A stretch of 64,000 nt of DNA from Corynebacterium bouchesdurhonense (GTDB lineage Bacteria > Actinomycetota > Actinomycetes > Mycobacteriales > Mycobacteriaceae): contig NZ_LT546026.1 in assembly GCF_900078305.2 (NCBI RefSeq), positions 62,001 to 126,000 of the forward strand, read 5' to 3'. Under the pieces are notes generated by a model, which saw nothing but the letters and a program-made list of their open reading frames with translations, had not been told where the DNA came from and made no database searches. The position numbers were made by a program, and so were the translations under genes. This document shows positions 47,182 to 58,018 of this stretch, piece after piece (the first letter of the stretch is position 1; each line of letters starts with the position of its first letter).

Positions 47182-47934
47182 ATGTCCGGCCACTCAAAAT
47201 GGGCTACCACCAAGCACAAGAAGGCCGCGAACGACGCGAAGCGTTCGAAGCTGTGGGCGAAGTTGATCAAGGATATTGAGGTGGCGGCGCGCACCGGCGG
47301 CGGCGACCCGGCGGGTAACCCAACGCTGGACGACATGATTAAGAAGGCTAAGAAGGCCTCCGTCCCCGGCGACAACATCGAGCGCGCCCGCAAGCGCGGC
47401 TCGGGAGAGATCGCGGGTGGTGCCAACTGGGAGACGGTGATGTACGAGGGCTACGGGAACAACGGCGTGGCCGTGCTCATCGAGTGCCTCACCGACAATC
47501 GCAACCGTGCCGCGACTGAAGTCCGCACCGCGATGACCAAAAATGGCGGCAACCTGGGCGAGTCCGGCTCCGTCGGCTACATGTTCGAGCGCACCGGCGT
47601 GGTGACCATCCAGAAGGGCGAGCTCACCGAGGATGACGTGCTAATGGCCGTGCTGGACGCGGGCGCGGACGAGGTGAACGACTTGGGCGAGGAGTTCGAG
47701 ATCATCTGCAAGCCCACCGACCTGCCTGCGGTGCGCTCCGCACTCGGCGAGGAGGGCATCGAGGTGGAGGACTCGGAGCAGGAGTTCCGCGCGGACGTGC
47801 AGGTAGAGCTGGACGTGGAGGGTGCCAAGAAGATGATGCGCCTGATCGACGCCCTCGAGGAGTCCGACGACGTACAGAATGTGTACACCAACATGAGCAT
47901 CTCGGACGAGGTCGCAGCGCAGCTGGAGGACTAG
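47182..47934 (+). CDS. yebC: YebC/PmpR-family protein
   Basis: 250 residues. The N-terminus [21 protein letters not shown] and the tract [20 protein letters not shown] are diagnostic. Family members act as transcriptional regulators or, more recently, as helpers of translation through polyproline; which applies here is open. The ribosome site is AAAGGGG. It sits directly upstream of ruvCAB, as in many actinobacteria. Confidence 0.94.
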   Translation: MSGHSKWATTKHKKAANDAKRSKLWAKLIKDIEVAARTGGGDPAGNPTLDDMIKKAKKASVPGDNIERARKRGSGEIAGGANWETVMYEGYGNNGVAVLIECLTDNRNRAATEVRTAMTKNGGNLGESGSVGYMFERTGVVTIQKGELTEDDVLMAVLDAGADEVNDLGEEFEIICKPTDLPAVRSALGEEGIEVEDSEQEFRADVQVELDVEGAKKMMRLIDALEESDDVQNVYTNMSISDEVAAQLED

Positions 47935-47964
47935 CGGCGCACGCCCCTTCTCGGCCACATGTGG

Positions 47965-47980
47965 TAGAACATATGTGTTA
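47965..47980. promoter_or_regulatory. SOS-box-like site upstream of ruvC
   Basis: TAGAACATATGTGTTA matches 10 of 14 fixed positions of TCGAACANNTGTTCGA and is centred 30 bp before the ruvC start. A palindrome CCACATGTGG (47954-47963) adjoins it. LexA control of ruvCAB is therefore plausible. Confidence 0.45.
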
Positions 47981-48001
47981 AGAACGGTGCAAGGAGGCGG
48001 C

Positions 48002-48535
48002 GTGAATCTCGAGGGCTTGCGGGTGATGGGCATCGACCCGGGGCTGACCCGGTGCGGGCTTTCTGTGGTGCAGGCCGGCCGCGGCAGGCAGATTCTGCCG
48101 GTGGCGGTCGGGGTGGTGCGCACCCCGTCAAGCGCCGAGTTGCCCGAGCGGCTCCAGCGGATCTCGCGGGCGGTGGGGGACTGGATGGACGAGTACCGCC
48201 CGGACATGGTTGCCATGGAGCGAATTTTCGAGCGCGGCAACGTGTCCACGGTCATGCACACCGCCCACGCCGTCGGCGTGATGGTGCTCGCCGCCGCCGA
48301 GCGGGGGATTCCCGTGTACCAGTACACCCCGTCCGAGGTGAAGAAGGCGGTGTCCGGCAACGGGCGGGCCGACAAGAAGCAGATGACCAACATGATCACC
48401 CGCATCTTGGGCCTGAGCGAAGCTCCGAAGCCAGCTGACGCGGCGGACGCGCTTGCTATCGCCGTGTGCCACTGCTGGCGCGCGCCGCTGATCGCCCGTT
48501 CGCAAACCGCGGCCCACGCCGGGGCATGGGGATAG
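48002..48535 (+). CDS. ruvC: Holliday junction endonuclease RuvC
   Basis: 177 residues from GTG 48002 ([19 protein letters not shown]), which follows AGGAGG by four bases; an upstream in-frame GTG at 47975 is unlikely. The catalytic acids are Asp in GIDPG, Glu in AMERIF and the pair in [11 protein letters not shown]. It resolves Holliday junctions with RuvAB. It is the first gene of ruvCAB. Confidence 0.96.
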   Translation: MNLEGLRVMGIDPGLTRCGLSVVQAGRGRQILPVAVGVVRTPSSAELPERLQRISRAVGDWMDEYRPDMVAMERIFERGNVSTVMHTAHAVGVMVLAAAERGIPVYQYTPSEVKKAVSGNGRADKKQMTNMITRILGLSEAPKPADAADALAIAVCHCWRAPLIARSQTAAHAGAWG

Positions 48536-48550
48536 GAAAGGACGCCAACC

Positions 48551-49162
48551 ATGATCGACTCCTTGAACGGCGAGGTAATCTCCATCGGCCTAGACCATGC
48601 CGTGATCGAGTGCGGCGGGGTGGGCTACCGCTTTCTGGCCACCCCGCCGACCCTGGGCAGGCTGTCCCGCGGCCAGCAGCAGCGGGTGCTCACCTCGATG
48701 GTGATGAAGGACGACGGGGTGACGCTGTACGGCTTCGCCGACGCCGACGCGCGCACCATGTTTCACAAGCTGCAGACGGTGACCGGGCTGGGGCCGAAGC
48801 TCGCGCTGGCGGCGCTGGCGGTGTTCGATCCGGGGGAGTTGGCCAGCCGCATCTCCGCCGGGGACGCGAAGGCGGTGCAGACTATCCCAGGGGTGGGCAA
48901 GAAGATGGCGGACCGCATCGTGCTCGAGCTGAAGGACAAGCTCGAGGGCCTGGCCGCGGCACCCGCCGGCGCTGCCGAGACGGCACCCGCGCCCGCCTCC
49001 GGCGGCTCGTACGCGGTGGAGCAGGTGGTGGAGGCGCTCGTTGGTCTGGGATTCGGTGAGCGGGTGGCGCGCCCAGTGGTGGACGCGCTGGCGGCCGAGT
49101 CGCCCGACATGGCCACCTCCGCGCTCCTGCGCGCCGCGCTGACCCAGCTGGGGAAGAAGTAG
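48551..49162 (+). CDS. ruvA: Holliday junction helicase subunit RuvA
   Basis: 203 residues. An N-terminal OB fold is followed by two helix-hairpin-helix units (TVTGLGPKLALAAL and TIPGVGKKMADRI, the latter split by Gly-Val-Gly). An Ala/Pro linker and a C-terminal RuvB-binding domain (VEQVVEALVGLGFGE) complete it. It binds four-way junctions and guides RuvB. The gene starts 15 bp after ruvC. Confidence 0.96.
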   Translation: MIDSLNGEVISIGLDHAVIECGGVGYRFLATPPTLGRLSRGQQQRVLTSMVMKDDGVTLYGFADADARTMFHKLQTVTGLGPKLALAALAVFDPGELASRISAGDAKAVQTIPGVGKKMADRIVLELKDKLEGLAAAPAGAAETAPAPASGGSYAVEQVVEALVGLGFGERVARPVVDALAAESPDMATSALLRAALTQLGKK

Positions 49163-49168
49163 GCAGCC

Positions 49169-50236
49169 GTGTCCGACGTTGAGAAAACCGAGTTCACCCT
49201 GCCGGCGGGCTATGACCGGGAGCGTTCCGCCGTGAGCGTCGAAGCGCAGGCGGAAGAGCGCGACGTGGAGAAGACGCTGCGCCCGAAATCCATCGACGAG
49301 TTCATCGGGCAGCCGAAGGTGCGCGAGCAGCTCAACTTAGTCCTCGCCGGGGCGAAGCGCCGCGGCGTGACCCCGGATCACATCCTGCTCTCCGGCCCGC
49401 CCGGCCTAGGCAAGACCACCATGGCGATGATCATCGCCCAGGAGCTGGGTACATCCCTACGCATGACCTCCGGCCCGGCGCTGGAGCGCGCGGGGGATCT
49501 GGCCGCCATGCTGTCCAATTTGATGGAGGGCGACGTCCTCTTCATCGACGAGATCCACCGCATCGCGCGCCCTGCGGAGGAAATGCTCTACATGGCAATG
49601 GAGGATTTCCGCATTGACGTGATTGTGGGCAAGGGCCCGGGTGCGACCTCCATTCCGCTGGAGATTCCGCCCTTCACCCTGGTTGGCGCGACCACCCGCG
49701 CCGGCATGCTCACCGGCCCGCTGCGTGACCGCTTCGGCTTCACGGCGCAGATGGAGTTCTACGACGTGGCGGACCTGACAAAGGTGGTGGCCCGCGCCGC
49801 GCGAATCCTCGGTGTGCGCATCGACAGCGATGCCGCGGTGGAGATCGCGTCCCGGTCGCGCGGCACGCCCCGCATTGCCAACCGCCTGCTCCGCCGGGTG
49901 CGGGACTGGGCCGACGTGAACGGCGACGGCCACGTGGATCTCGCGGCGGCGCGGGCTGCACTCGCGGTTTTCGACGTTGACGAGCTCGGCTTGGACCGAC
50001 TGGACCGGGCGGTGCTGGATTCGCTCATCCGCGGGCACGGCGGCGGCCCGGTTGGCGTGAACACGCTCGCCATTGCCGTCGGGGAGGAGCCCGGCACGGT
50101 GGAGGAGGTGTGCGAGCCGTACCTGGTGCGGGCGGGCTTGATGGCCCGCACGGGCCGGGGGCGTGTGGCCACCGCCAGCGCGTGGCAGCACCTGGGGATG
50201 ACACCGCCGCCGGAGGCGCCGGGCCAGCTCTTTTAG
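49169..50236 (+). CDS. ruvB: Holliday junction DNA helicase RuvB
   Basis: 355 residues from GTG 49169. Walker [10 protein letters not shown] (about 76-84), Walker B FIDEIHR, sensor GATTRAG and a winged-helix C-terminus (REERVRxx replaced by [17 protein letters not shown]). It drives branch migration on RuvA. It ends 154 bp before secD, a space in which related genomes carry yajC. Confidence 0.97.
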   Translation: MSDVEKTEFTLPAGYDRERSAVSVEAQAEERDVEKTLRPKSIDEFIGQPKVREQLNLVLAGAKRRGVTPDHILLSGPPGLGKTTMAMIIAQELGTSLRMTSGPALERAGDLAAMLSNLMEGDVLFIDEIHRIARPAEEMLYMAMEDFRIDVIVGKGPGATSIPLEIPPFTLVGATTRAGMLTGPLRDRFGFTAQMEFYDVADLTKVVARAARILGVRIDSDAAVEIASRSRGTPRIANRLLRRVRDWADVNGDGHVDLAAARAALAVFDVDELGLDRLDRAVLDSLIRGHGGGPVGVNTLAIAVGEEPGTVEEVCEPYLVRAGLMARTGRGRVATASAWQHLGMTPPPEAPGQLF

Positions 50237-50249
50237 GACGGCCCGCGGG

Positions 50250-50309
50250 GTGCACGCCGCGGAGATCGCCCCCGGCGTGATGCGGGTGGATAAAACGCTG
50301 GAGGCCTAG
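50250..50309 (+). pseudogene. Possible yajC remnant between ruvB and secD
   Basis: A short frame starting at GTG 50250 reads VHAAEIAPGVMRVDKTLEA and then stops. EIAPGV followed by a basic strand is the most conserved part of YajC (usually LEIAPGVV...). No N-terminal membrane helix precedes it, only the ruvB end in another frame. YajC normally sits immediately before secD. I read this as a deleted yajC; with so few residues it remains tentative. Confidence 0.4.
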
Positions 50310-50390
50310 CGGCGGGCGCGCTGCGGGGATGTCGCGGCCATGCCGTAGCATGTTCCGGTGTAAATCCGCAGAGATAGAGGAGAAAGCTCG

Positions 50391-52205
50391 GTGTCATCCA
50401 ACACTCGGCGATCTAGCAAGGCATCGCGCAGGTGGCCGCTCCAGGCGCTCGCGGTGTTCGCGCTCATCGTGGTCGGCGTCTATTCGCTCGTCTTCTTCAC
50501 CGGGGACAAGTCCCCGACGCCGAAGCTGGGCATCGACCTGCAGGGTGGCACCCGCGTCACCCTTGTACCGCAGGGCGAGGAGCCCACGCGCGAGCAGCTG
50601 CAGGACGCGCGCAACATTTTGGAGAACCGCGTAAACGGCATGGGTGTCTCCGGCGCCTCCGTGGTGGTGGACGGCAACACCCTCGTCATCACCGCGGCGG
50701 GCGAGGACACCTCCGAGGTGCGTAACATCGGCCAGACCTCCCAGCTGCTTTTCCGCCCGGTGCTGCCGCCGCCGAGTGCGGACCCGGCGGCCGCCGGGCA
50801 GGTGTTGCTGGACACGGCGAACTCGTGGGTGGAGTACGGCGTGGTGTCCAAGGACGAGGCGCAGGCCGCGCTCGACCAGATCTTCGCGCCCCAGGAGGGC
50901 GAGGAGAACGCGCCGAAGATTGAGGCGCCGAAGGTTGCCGCGGAGCCGCTGCCCGAGGCCAACGGCCCGGTCGAGGCGTCGGAGCGCCGCCAGGAGGTCA
51001 CCGAGATGCTGCGCGAGACGCGCCAGTCCGCGGACCCGACCCAGCAGTTTGCCGCCATGGCGCTACTAAGCGGCCGTTGTCTCGGCCAGCCGACGGACCC
51101 GCTGGCAGGCTCCGACGATGAAAAGCTGCCGCTGGTCGCCTGCGACCCGTCCACAGGCCAGGCACTGCTGCTCAGCGAAGTGCCCCTCCTAGCCGGCGTC
51201 ACCGACCCGGAGGGCCCGCGTCTGACCGGCGAGCAGATCGACACCAGCCGGCCCATCACCGGCGGTCCCAACGTGCAGACCAGCCAGATGGAAATCAGCT
51301 TCGCATTCAGCCAGGCGGGGGAGCACAACGGCTCGCAAACCTGGGCCCAGCTGACCAGCGCCATGATTGGCCAGCAGATCGCCATCACGCTGGACTCGCA
51401 GGTGATCTCCGCGCCGGTGATCCAGGGCTCGACCCCGGTGGGCTCCGCCACCTCGATCACCGGCCAGTTCACGCAGGAGGAGGCCGAGAGCCTGGCCAAC
51501 AACCTGCGCTACGGCGCGCTGCCGCTGTCCTTCGCCGGCGAGAACGGCGAGCCGGGCGGCACGGCGACCACGGTGCCACCGTCGCTCGGCCTCGCGTCCA
51601 TGCAGGCGGGCATCTACGCGGGCCTGGTGGGCCTGGTACTAGTGGCCATCTTCGTCCTGGCGTACTACCGCCTGCTCGGCTTCGTGTCCCTGCTCACCCT
51701 CGCCGCGGCCGGTGTACTGGTTTACGGCTCGCTGGTGCTGCTCGGCCGGTGGATCGGCTACTCGCTGGATCTGTCCGGCATCGCCGGCCTGGTTATCGGC
51801 ATCGGCACCACCGCGGACTCCTTCGTGGTGATCTACGAGCGCATCAAGGACGAGGTGCGCAAGGGCAAGACGTTCCGCTCCGCCACCATCTCGGGCTGGG
51901 ACCGTGCCAAGGAGACGGTGGTCACGGGCAACATGGTCACGCTCATCGGCGCCGTGATCATCTACTTCCTGGCGGTGGGCGACGTGAAGGGCTTCGCTTT
52001 CACCATGGGCCTGACCACCGTGTTCGACCTGCTGGTCACCTTCCTGGTCACCGCGCCGCTGCTCATCCTGGCGTCGCGGAGGCCCTTCTGGTCTAGGCCC
52101 GCGGTCAACGGCATGGGCAAGGCGATGCGGGTCGGTGAGGGGAACCGGCGCGTGCAGGGGAGCGTCGACAAGCAACACGCTCCCGTACTCGAGGAGGAGA
52201 AGTAA
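50391..52205 (+). CDS. secD: Protein-export membrane protein SecD
   Basis: 604 residues from GTG 50391 after GAGGAG. TM1 (LQALAVFALIVVGVYSLVFF) and the LGIDLQGGTRVTL motif are at the N-terminus. The large periplasmic-type P1 domain has an Ala/Glu-rich insertion (about 160-210). Five C-terminal helices include the GIAGLVIGIGTTADSFVVIYER signature in two parts. SecDF uses the proton gradient to finish Sec export. A dispersed-motif copy codes GSVDKQ in the tail. secF follows 2 bp on. Confidence 0.95.
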   Translation: MSSNTRRSSKASRRWPLQALAVFALIVVGVYSLVFFTGDKSPTPKLGIDLQGGTRVTLVPQGEEPTREQLQDARNILENRVNGMGVSGASVVVDGNTLVITAAGEDTSEVRNIGQTSQLLFRPVLPPPSADPAAAGQVLLDTANSWVEYGVVSKDEAQAALDQIFAPQEGEENAPKIEAPKVAAEPLPEANGPVEASERRQEVTEMLRETRQSADPTQQFAAMALLSGRCLGQPTDPLAGSDDEKLPLVACDPSTGQALLLSEVPLLAGVTDPEGPRLTGEQIDTSRPITGGPNVQTSQMEISFAFSQAGEHNGSQTWAQLTSAMIGQQIAITLDSQVISAPVIQGSTPVGSATSITGQFTQEEAESLANNLRYGALPLSFAGENGEPGGTATTVPPSLGLASMQAGIYAGLVGLVLVAIFVLAYYRLLGFVSLLTLAAAGVLVYGSLVLLGRWIGYSLDLSGIAGLVIGIGTTADSFVVIYERIKDEVRKGKTFRSATISGWDRAKETVVTGNMVTLIGAVIIYFLAVGDVKGFAFTMGLTTVFDLLVTFLVTAPLLILASRRPFWSRPAVNGMGKAMRVGEGNRRVQGSVDKQHAPVLEEEK

Positions 52206-52207
52206 AC

Positions 52208-53338
52208 ATGGCTGACTTCGAGCGCATCTACTCGCGCGAGGGCGCGATCGACTTCATGGGCCGGCGCAAGACCTGGTACGGGATCACGGCCGGTCTGGTT
52301 GTTGCCGCCGTGCTGGCGATGCTGCTGCGCGGGTTCAACCTCGGCATCGACTTCGAGGGCGGCACCAAGATCGCCATGCCCGCGGGCGACCTGGTGGCCC
52401 AAGAAGTGGAGGAGACCTTCACCGAGGCGACGGGGGTCACGCCGGAGCTGACGCAGATCGTGGGTGCGGGCGACGCGCGCACGCTGGAGATCAACTCCGA
52501 GCACTTGACGCAGGAGCAGATCGACCAGGCGCGGCAGGCGATCTTTGAGAAGTACCAGCCCGAGGACGCCGAGGGGAATCCGAGCGCGGACGCGATCGGT
52601 GACTCGACGGTGTCAGAGTCTTGGGGCGACACCATCACCAAGCGCATGCTGCTGGCTATGGGCGCCTTCCTCATCGCGGCGGCCATCTACGTCGCGCTGC
52701 GCCTGCAGCGCGAGATGGCGCTGGCGGCGATGATCGCCCTGCTGGTGGACGGCGTGGTGATCATGGGTATCTACGCGCTGTTCGGCCTGGAGATCACCCC
52801 GGCGATGATCATCGGCCTGCTCACCGTGCTGACCTTCTCCATCTACGACACGGTGATTGTGTTTGACAAGGTCAAGGAGAATACCTCCGGCGTGCTGGAT
52901 TCGCGCCGCTCCACCTACGCGGAGGAGGCCAACTTGGCGCTGAACCAGACCGTGGTGCGCTCCATCTCCACGTCGGTGATTTCCGCGCTGCCGATCATCG
53001 CGCTGATGGTGGTTGCCGTGTGGATGCTGGGCGTGGGCACGCTGCGGGACTTGGCGCTGATCCAGCTGATCGGCGTGATCGAGGGCGTGTTTTCCTCGCT
53101 GTTCTTGGCCACGCCGCTCCTGGTGTCGCTGGTGGAGCGCAAGGGCAAGTACAAGCGCCACAACGAGGAGGTGGCGCAGTACCGGGCGGAGGCCCAGTCC
53201 GGCTCGGCGGACACAGAAGAAGCGGAGGGTGCTGTCGGGGCAAAGCGCACCGTCACCGCCCCTGTGTCACGGCCGGTATCCCGCCCGGTCAGTCCGGAGC
53301 ACGCGGGCCGCTCCGGCTCGACCACATGGAGGCCGTAG
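52208..53338 (+). CDS. secF: Protein-export membrane protein SecF
   Basis: 376 residues. N-terminal TM1, LGIDFEGGTKI, then a short P4 domain and five helices with LLTVLTFSIYDTVIVFD and SISTSVISALPIIALM. The C-terminal cytoplasmic tail (about 320-376) is charged and ends in repeated VSRPVS units. It pairs with SecD. The TAG stop touches the ATG of the lipoprotein gene (TAGATG). Confidence 0.95.
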   Translation: MADFERIYSREGAIDFMGRRKTWYGITAGLVVAAVLAMLLRGFNLGIDFEGGTKIAMPAGDLVAQEVEETFTEATGVTPELTQIVGAGDARTLEINSEHLTQEQIDQARQAIFEKYQPEDAEGNPSADAIGDSTVSESWGDTITKRMLLAMGAFLIAAAIYVALRLQREMALAAMIALLVDGVVIMGIYALFGLEITPAMIIGLLTVLTFSIYDTVIVFDKVKENTSGVLDSRRSTYAEEANLALNQTVVRSISTSVISALPIIALMVVAVWMLGVGTLRDLALIQLIGVIEGVFSSLFLATPLLVSLVERKGKYKRHNEEVAQYRAEAQSGSADTEEAEGAVGAKRTVTAPVSRPVSRPVSPEHAGRSGSTTWRP

Positions 53339-54949
53339 ATGGCCTCAGAGCTACGGCTGGCGGGCGCCCTCGCAATTGGGGGCGCCCTCGCGCTTTCCGG
53401 GTGCGCCGCGGAATCTGGCCCCGGGGAGGGGCAGGACGCCGCGGACACGTTCGTCTACCAGGTGTCGCAGGACCTTCTCACCACCAACGCCGGCTCGCTG
53501 GAGGGCGCGTCCACCCAGGCACAGGCGCTCTCGAGCGCCCTCTACCCGGGCGTGTACGTGCCCGGCCCCAACGGCCAGTTCATCCCCAACACCGATTTGG
53601 TGAAGACGCAGGAGATCCCCGGCACCGAGCGCCGCGTGATCTACACGCTCTCGGACCAGGCGGTGTTCTCCGACGGCACCCCGGTCACGTGCTCCGACTA
53701 CCTGCTCGCCTTCACCGCCGGCACCAACCCGGAGCTGTTCGGCGCGCACGAGCCGCTGTTCGACGACGCCGCGGACCTCACGTGCACCCCCGGCGCGAAG
53801 GAGTTCACCGTCGTCTTCAAGCAAGGCAGGGGCGCGCGCTGGCGCGGCCTGTTCGAGGCGGGCACTGTGCTGCCGGCGCACGCAGTGGCGGCGAAGCTGG
53901 GCATGCCGGTCGAGGAGCTCGATCAGAACCTGCAGTCACAGGACGCCGCGCTCATGCGCCCCATCGCGGACGTGTGGCGCCACGGCTTTGACCTGGGCGA
54001 GCTGGACACGGACCTGCAGGTGTCATTCGGGCCCTACCAGATCGACAGCGTCGGCCCGGACGGCGAGGTGAAGCTGGTGGCCAACGAGTACTACTACGGC
54101 GACGCCCCGCGCGAGCCGGAGTTGACGGTGTGGCCCGGTTCCGCCGACACCGCCGAGCTCGCCCGCAGCGGCGCGCTGAAGGTGGGGGACCTGCGCGACA
54201 CCACGCCCGACTGGTTCGACCCGGATGCCGAGGGCAACCGCCTGGACGTGCAGACGGTGGTGGGCTCGCTCACCGAGGCGCTCACGTTCCCCGAGACCGG
54301 ATTCTGGTCGGTGGAGGAGCACCGCAAGGCCCTGTCGCGCTGCATCGACCCGCGCGCAGTGGCGGCCGCGTCCTCCCGCGTCGCCGGGGTGGAGGTGCCC
54401 ACCGCGCCCTTCCACGTGCTGCAGCACGAGGACCCGCTGGCGGCGCGCCTCGCACCCGGGGCGCAGCACCAGCTCGACGTGGACATCGACGCGGCGCGCG
54501 CCATCGCCGGCGCGGAGCTGCGCGTGGGCTACTCGCACCCCAGCGAGCGCTACGCCGCGATGGTTCAGGCCATGCGGGTGAGCTGCGAGCCGGCGGGTGT
54601 TCGTGTGACGGATGCGTCGGCAAGCGGCACAACGCTCGCGGACCTGCCGCGGGCTACCATCGGCGAGTGGGGGGAGCAAGTGCTTGTCGACGGCACCGTT
54701 GACGCCGTCCTCCGCCCGGTGGACCCATCGGTGGAGTACCCGGCCGCCGCCAACCGGTCGCAGGATTTCCGCACGTTGCAGGGCCAAGAGGCGTTCTTGT
54801 GGGATGCCCTGCCGAGCCTGCCGCTCGCGGCGCAACCCGTGACGTTCGCGATTGACCGCAACGTGGGTAACGTAGTGCCATACACGGGTTTGTCCGGCAT
54901 CGGCTGGAACATGAACCGCTGGCAGCTCAGCGGTGGTGAGAAACCCTAA
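53339..54949 (+). CDS. Extracellular solute-binding lipoprotein, family 5 (DppA/OppA-like)
   Basis: 536 residues. The signal peptide ends in lipobox LSGC (about 18-21). The SBP_bac_5 domain shows [17 protein letters not shown]. No ABC permease or ATPase genes adjoin. Mycobacteria have the same orphan lipoprotein (Rv2585c) between secF and apt, so it may serve the envelope or Sec rather than peptide uptake; this is inference. Two dispersed-motif copies (54615, 54682) lie 56 bp apart in opposite orientation. Confidence 0.85.
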   Translation: MASELRLAGALAIGGALALSGCAAESGPGEGQDAADTFVYQVSQDLLTTNAGSLEGASTQAQALSSALYPGVYVPGPNGQFIPNTDLVKTQEIPGTERRVIYTLSDQAVFSDGTPVTCSDYLLAFTAGTNPELFGAHEPLFDDAADLTCTPGAKEFTVVFKQGRGARWRGLFEAGTVLPAHAVAAKLGMPVEELDQNLQSQDAALMRPIADVWRHGFDLGELDTDLQVSFGPYQIDSVGPDGEVKLVANEYYYGDAPREPELTVWPGSADTAELARSGALKVGDLRDTTPDWFDPDAEGNRLDVQTVVGSLTEALTFPETGFWSVEEHRKALSRCIDPRAVAAASSRVAGVEVPTAPFHVLQHEDPLAARLAPGAQHQLDVDIDAARAIAGAELRVGYSHPSERYAAMVQAMRVSCEPAGVRVTDASASGTTLADLPRATIGEWGEQVLVDGTVDAVLRPVDPSVEYPAAANRSQDFRTLQGQEAFLWDALPSLPLAAQPVTFAIDRNVGNVVPYTGLSGIGWNMNRWQLSGGEKP

Positions 54950-54965
54950 CTGCGAGACGCTAAGG

Positions 54966-55535
54966 ATGCGCACTGCCATGCCCCTGAACGAGAACAAGTA
55001 CAGCACCGCCAAGGAAGCCCTCGCCGACAAGATCCGCCGGGTGCCGGACTTTCCGGAGAAGGGGGTCCTGTTCGAGGACCTCACGCCCGTACTGGCGGAC
55101 CCGGAGGCGCTGCACAGGGTGATCGTGGAGATGGCCGACGCCAGCCGCGAGCTCGGCGCGGACATCATCGGCGGCCTCGACGCGCGCGGCTTCCTCCTGG
55201 GCTCCGCGGTGGCGTACGAGATGGGGCTGGGCATCCTTGCCATCCGCAAGAAGGGCAAGCTGCCGCCCCCGGTGATTACGCAGGAGTACACCACCGAGTA
55301 CAGCAGCGCGGCGCTGGAGATCCCAGCCAATGGCATCGACCTCAAGGGCAAGAAGGTTGTGCTGGTGGACGACGTGCTGGCCACGGGCGGCACCCTGGTG
55401 GCCGCCACGGACCTGATTGAGCGCGCCGGTGGCGAGGTAGTGGGCTACGTGGTGGTGCTCGAGGTTCCGGGCCTCGGCGGCCGCGGGAGGCTCGGCGACG
55501 GCAAGCTGGTCGTACTCGACCAGAACCAGTCCTAG
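54966..55535 (+). CDS. apt: Adenine phosphoribosyltransferase
   Basis: 189 residues from ATG 54966; ATG 54978 (186 residues) has slightly better ribosome-site spacing. The PRPP motif is [14 protein letters not shown] and the adenine-site region [15 protein letters not shown]. It salvages adenine to AMP. The gene stands between the lipoprotein and rel, 15 bp before rel, so AMP salvage and (p)ppGpp synthesis are probably cotranscribed, as in other actinobacteria. Confidence 0.94.
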   Translation: MRTAMPLNENKYSTAKEALADKIRRVPDFPEKGVLFEDLTPVLADPEALHRVIVEMADASRELGADIIGGLDARGFLLGSAVAYEMGLGILAIRKKGKLPPPVITQEYTTEYSSAALEIPANGIDLKGKKVVLVDDVLATGGTLVAATDLIERAGGEVVGYVVVLEVPGLGGRGRLGDGKLVVLDQNQS

Positions 55536-55550
55536 ACCAGGCGCCGCCAG

Positions 55551-57821
55551 ATGACCCACGACAAGCCGGTCAAGCCCTCCGTCCGCAGCGTCTCCGCGCG
55601 CCTCGCCCGGTCACTGACCGGCGGCGGGCGGCCACGGACCAACCCCGTCCTCGACCCGCTGCTGTCCATCCACCGCAAGTACCACCCCAAGGCGGACGTG
55701 GAGCTGCTCAACCGGGCGTACGAAACGGCGGAGCGGCTCCACGAGGGCGTCTACCGCAAGTCCGGGGACCCATACATCACCCACCCGCTGGCGGTGGCCA
55801 CCATCTGCGGCGAGCTGGGCATGGACACGACCACCGTGGTGGCGGCGCTGTTGCACGACACGGTGGAGGACACCGATTACAGCCTGGAGCAGCTTGAGGC
55901 GGACTTCGGGCCCGAGGTGGCGCGCTTAGTCAACGGCGTGACCAAGCTGGAGAAGGTGGACCTGGGCGCCGCCGCCGAGGCCGAGACCATCCGCAAGATG
56001 ATCGTGGCCATGGCCGAGGACCCGCGCGTGCTGGTGATCAAGGTGGGCGACCGCCTGCACAACATGCGCACCATGCGCTTCCTGCCGCCGGAGAAACAGG
56101 CGAAGAAGGCTCGCGAAACCCTCGACGTCATCGCGCCGCTCGCGCACCGCCTGGGCATGGCCAGCGTGAAGTGGGAGCTCGAGGACCTAGCCTTTGCCAT
56201 CCTGTACCCCAAGAAGTACGAGGAGATCGTGCGCCTGGTGGCGGACAGGGCGCCGTCGCGCGACCGCGCGCTGAACGAGATCACCGGCACGCTGAAGGCC
56301 GAGCTGCGCGCCAACGGCATCGAGGCCGAGGTGATGGGGCGGCCGAAGCACTACTGGTCCATCTACCAGAAGATGGTGGTGCGCGGCCACGAGTTCGACG
56401 AGATCTTCGACCTCGTGGGCATCCGCGTCCTCGTGGACACGGTGCACGACTGCTACGCGGCGATCGGCGTTGTGCACGCGATCTACTCCGCCATGCCGGG
56501 GCGGTTCAAGGACTACATCTCCAACCCCCGCTTCGGCGTGTACCAGTCCCTGCACACCACCGTGATGACGGACACCGGCCGCCCCCTTGAGGTGCAGGTG
56601 CGCACGCACGAGATGCACTACAACGCCGAGTTCGGGGTGGCGGCGCACTGGCGCTACAAGGAGACCAAGGGCTCCCACAAGGGTGACCAGGCCGAGGTGG
56701 ACCAGATGGCGTGGATGCGCCAGCTGCTGGACTGGCAGAAGGAGGCGGCGGACCCGAACGAGTTCCTTGACTCCCTGCGCTACGACCTGACCAGCCAGCA
56801 GATCTTCGTCTTCACCCCCAAGGGCGACGTGGTCAACCTGCCTGCCGGTTCGACGCCGGTGGACTTCGCCTACACCGTGCACACCGAGGTGGGGCACCGC
56901 TGCATCGGCGCGAAGGTGAACGGCAAGCTAGTCGCCCTCGAGTCCGAGCTGAAATCAGGCGACCGCGTGGAGATCTTCACCTCCAAGGACCAGAACGCCG
57001 GGCCGTCGCGGGACTGGCAGGACTTTGTGGTCTCGCCGCGCGCGAAAGCGAAGATCCGCCAGTGGTTTGCCAAGGAGCGCCGCGAGGAGCACCTGGAGGC
57101 CGGCCGCGACGCTTTGGCCGCAGAGGTGCAGCGCGGCGGCCTGCCCATGCACCGGCTGTTCACCGCCGAGTCCATGCGCCGGGTGGCCACCCAGCTGCAC
57201 TACCCGGACGTGGATGCGCTCTACACCGCCATTGGCGCGGGTAACGTCTCGGCCCAGCACGTGTCGAAGCTGCTGGTGGAGATGTTTGGCAGCGAGGACG
57301 ACGCGGTCGATGCGCTGGCATCCCGCGCGCCCATCGCCGAGCTGGTGCACCGCGCATCGCGTAACGACGGCCCCGGCGTCCTCGTCCAGGGCTCCCCGGA
57401 CGTGATGGCCAAGCTGGCCAAGTGCTGCCAGCCCGTGCCCGGCGACGAGATTTTCGGCTTTGTCACCCGCGGTGGGGGAGTCTCCGTCCACCGCGCTGAT
57501 TGCACCAACGCGGCGAAGCTGCGGGATGAGCCGGAGCGGCTTATCGACGTCGCCTGGGCCAACGCCTCCGGCCACGGGAGCGCCTCCATCGCGACCCTCC
57601 AGGTGGAGGCGCTGGACCGCCACGGCCTGCTAGCCGAGATGTGCGGCGTGCTCTCCGACCAGAAGCTGCCCATCCTGGCCCTCTCATCCCAGGCGAGCGA
57701 TGACCAGATCGCCACCGTGCGCCTAACCGTGGAGGTTTCCGACATCAAGCAGCTCGGATCCATCATGAACCAGATCCGCAACGTGGAAGGGGTCTTTGAC
57801 ATCTACCGCGTCACCGCCTAA
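55551..57821 (+). CDS. rel: Bifunctional (p)ppGpp synthetase/hydrolase Rel
   Basis: 756 residues. The N-terminal HD hydrolase has [13 protein letters not shown] and [12 protein letters not shown] (HD at about 103-104, ED following). The synthetase domain has [13 protein letters not shown] and [13 protein letters not shown] (about 420-480), helical and C-terminal ACT domains follow. Both active sites look intact, as in mycobacterial Rel. It controls the stringent response. No ribosome site is obvious. A strong terminator follows. A dispersed motif codes LIDV at 57539-57549. Confidence 0.96.
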   Translation: MTHDKPVKPSVRSVSARLARSLTGGGRPRTNPVLDPLLSIHRKYHPKADVELLNRAYETAERLHEGVYRKSGDPYITHPLAVATICGELGMDTTTVVAALLHDTVEDTDYSLEQLEADFGPEVARLVNGVTKLEKVDLGAAAEAETIRKMIVAMAEDPRVLVIKVGDRLHNMRTMRFLPPEKQAKKARETLDVIAPLAHRLGMASVKWELEDLAFAILYPKKYEEIVRLVADRAPSRDRALNEITGTLKAELRANGIEAEVMGRPKHYWSIYQKMVVRGHEFDEIFDLVGIRVLVDTVHDCYAAIGVVHAIYSAMPGRFKDYISNPRFGVYQSLHTTVMTDTGRPLEVQVRTHEMHYNAEFGVAAHWRYKETKGSHKGDQAEVDQMAWMRQLLDWQKEAADPNEFLDSLRYDLTSQQIFVFTPKGDVVNLPAGSTPVDFAYTVHTEVGHRCIGAKVNGKLVALESELKSGDRVEIFTSKDQNAGPSRDWQDFVVSPRAKAKIRQWFAKERREEHLEAGRDALAAEVQRGGLPMHRLFTAESMRRVATQLHYPDVDALYTAIGAGNVSAQHVSKLLVEMFGSEDDAVDALASRAPIAELVHRASRNDGPGVLVQGSPDVMAKLAKCCQPVPGDEIFGFVTRGGGVSVHRADCTNAAKLRDEPERLIDVAWANASGHGSASIATLQVEALDRHGLLAEMCGVLSDQKLPILALSSQASDDQIATVRLTVEVSDIKQLGSIMNQIRNVEGVFDIYRVTA

Positions 57822-57856
57822 ACCCTGGGGTACTGCTGGGATGCCCCTGTTAGGTA

Positions 57857-57896
57857 ACCTCCCGTGGACCGCAAGGTGGACGGGAGGTGAATTTTT
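57857..57896 (+). terminator. Intrinsic terminator after rel
   Basis: The 9-bp stem ACCTCCCGT (57857-57865) and ACGGGAGGT (57880-57888) encloses an inner 3-bp stem with a GCAA tetraloop and is followed by GAATTTTTATT. It lies 35 bp after the rel stop. Confidence 0.88.
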
Positions 57897-58018
57897 ATTG
57901 GCTACGGCGTTATCGGGGCTGTTCGCGATTGGTGCGTGCGGAACACGCCCTGCCAAACACCGTGGAATCGGGTTACAAACAAGGGTGATCCGTCCCCCTT
58001 ATTGAAGGAGCCCGCACC

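Noticed and set aside
57849..57861. TTAGGTAACCT after rel as a DtxR box
   Set aside because: The known box is a 19-bp palindrome with more spacing. This short palindrome belongs to the rel terminator stem.
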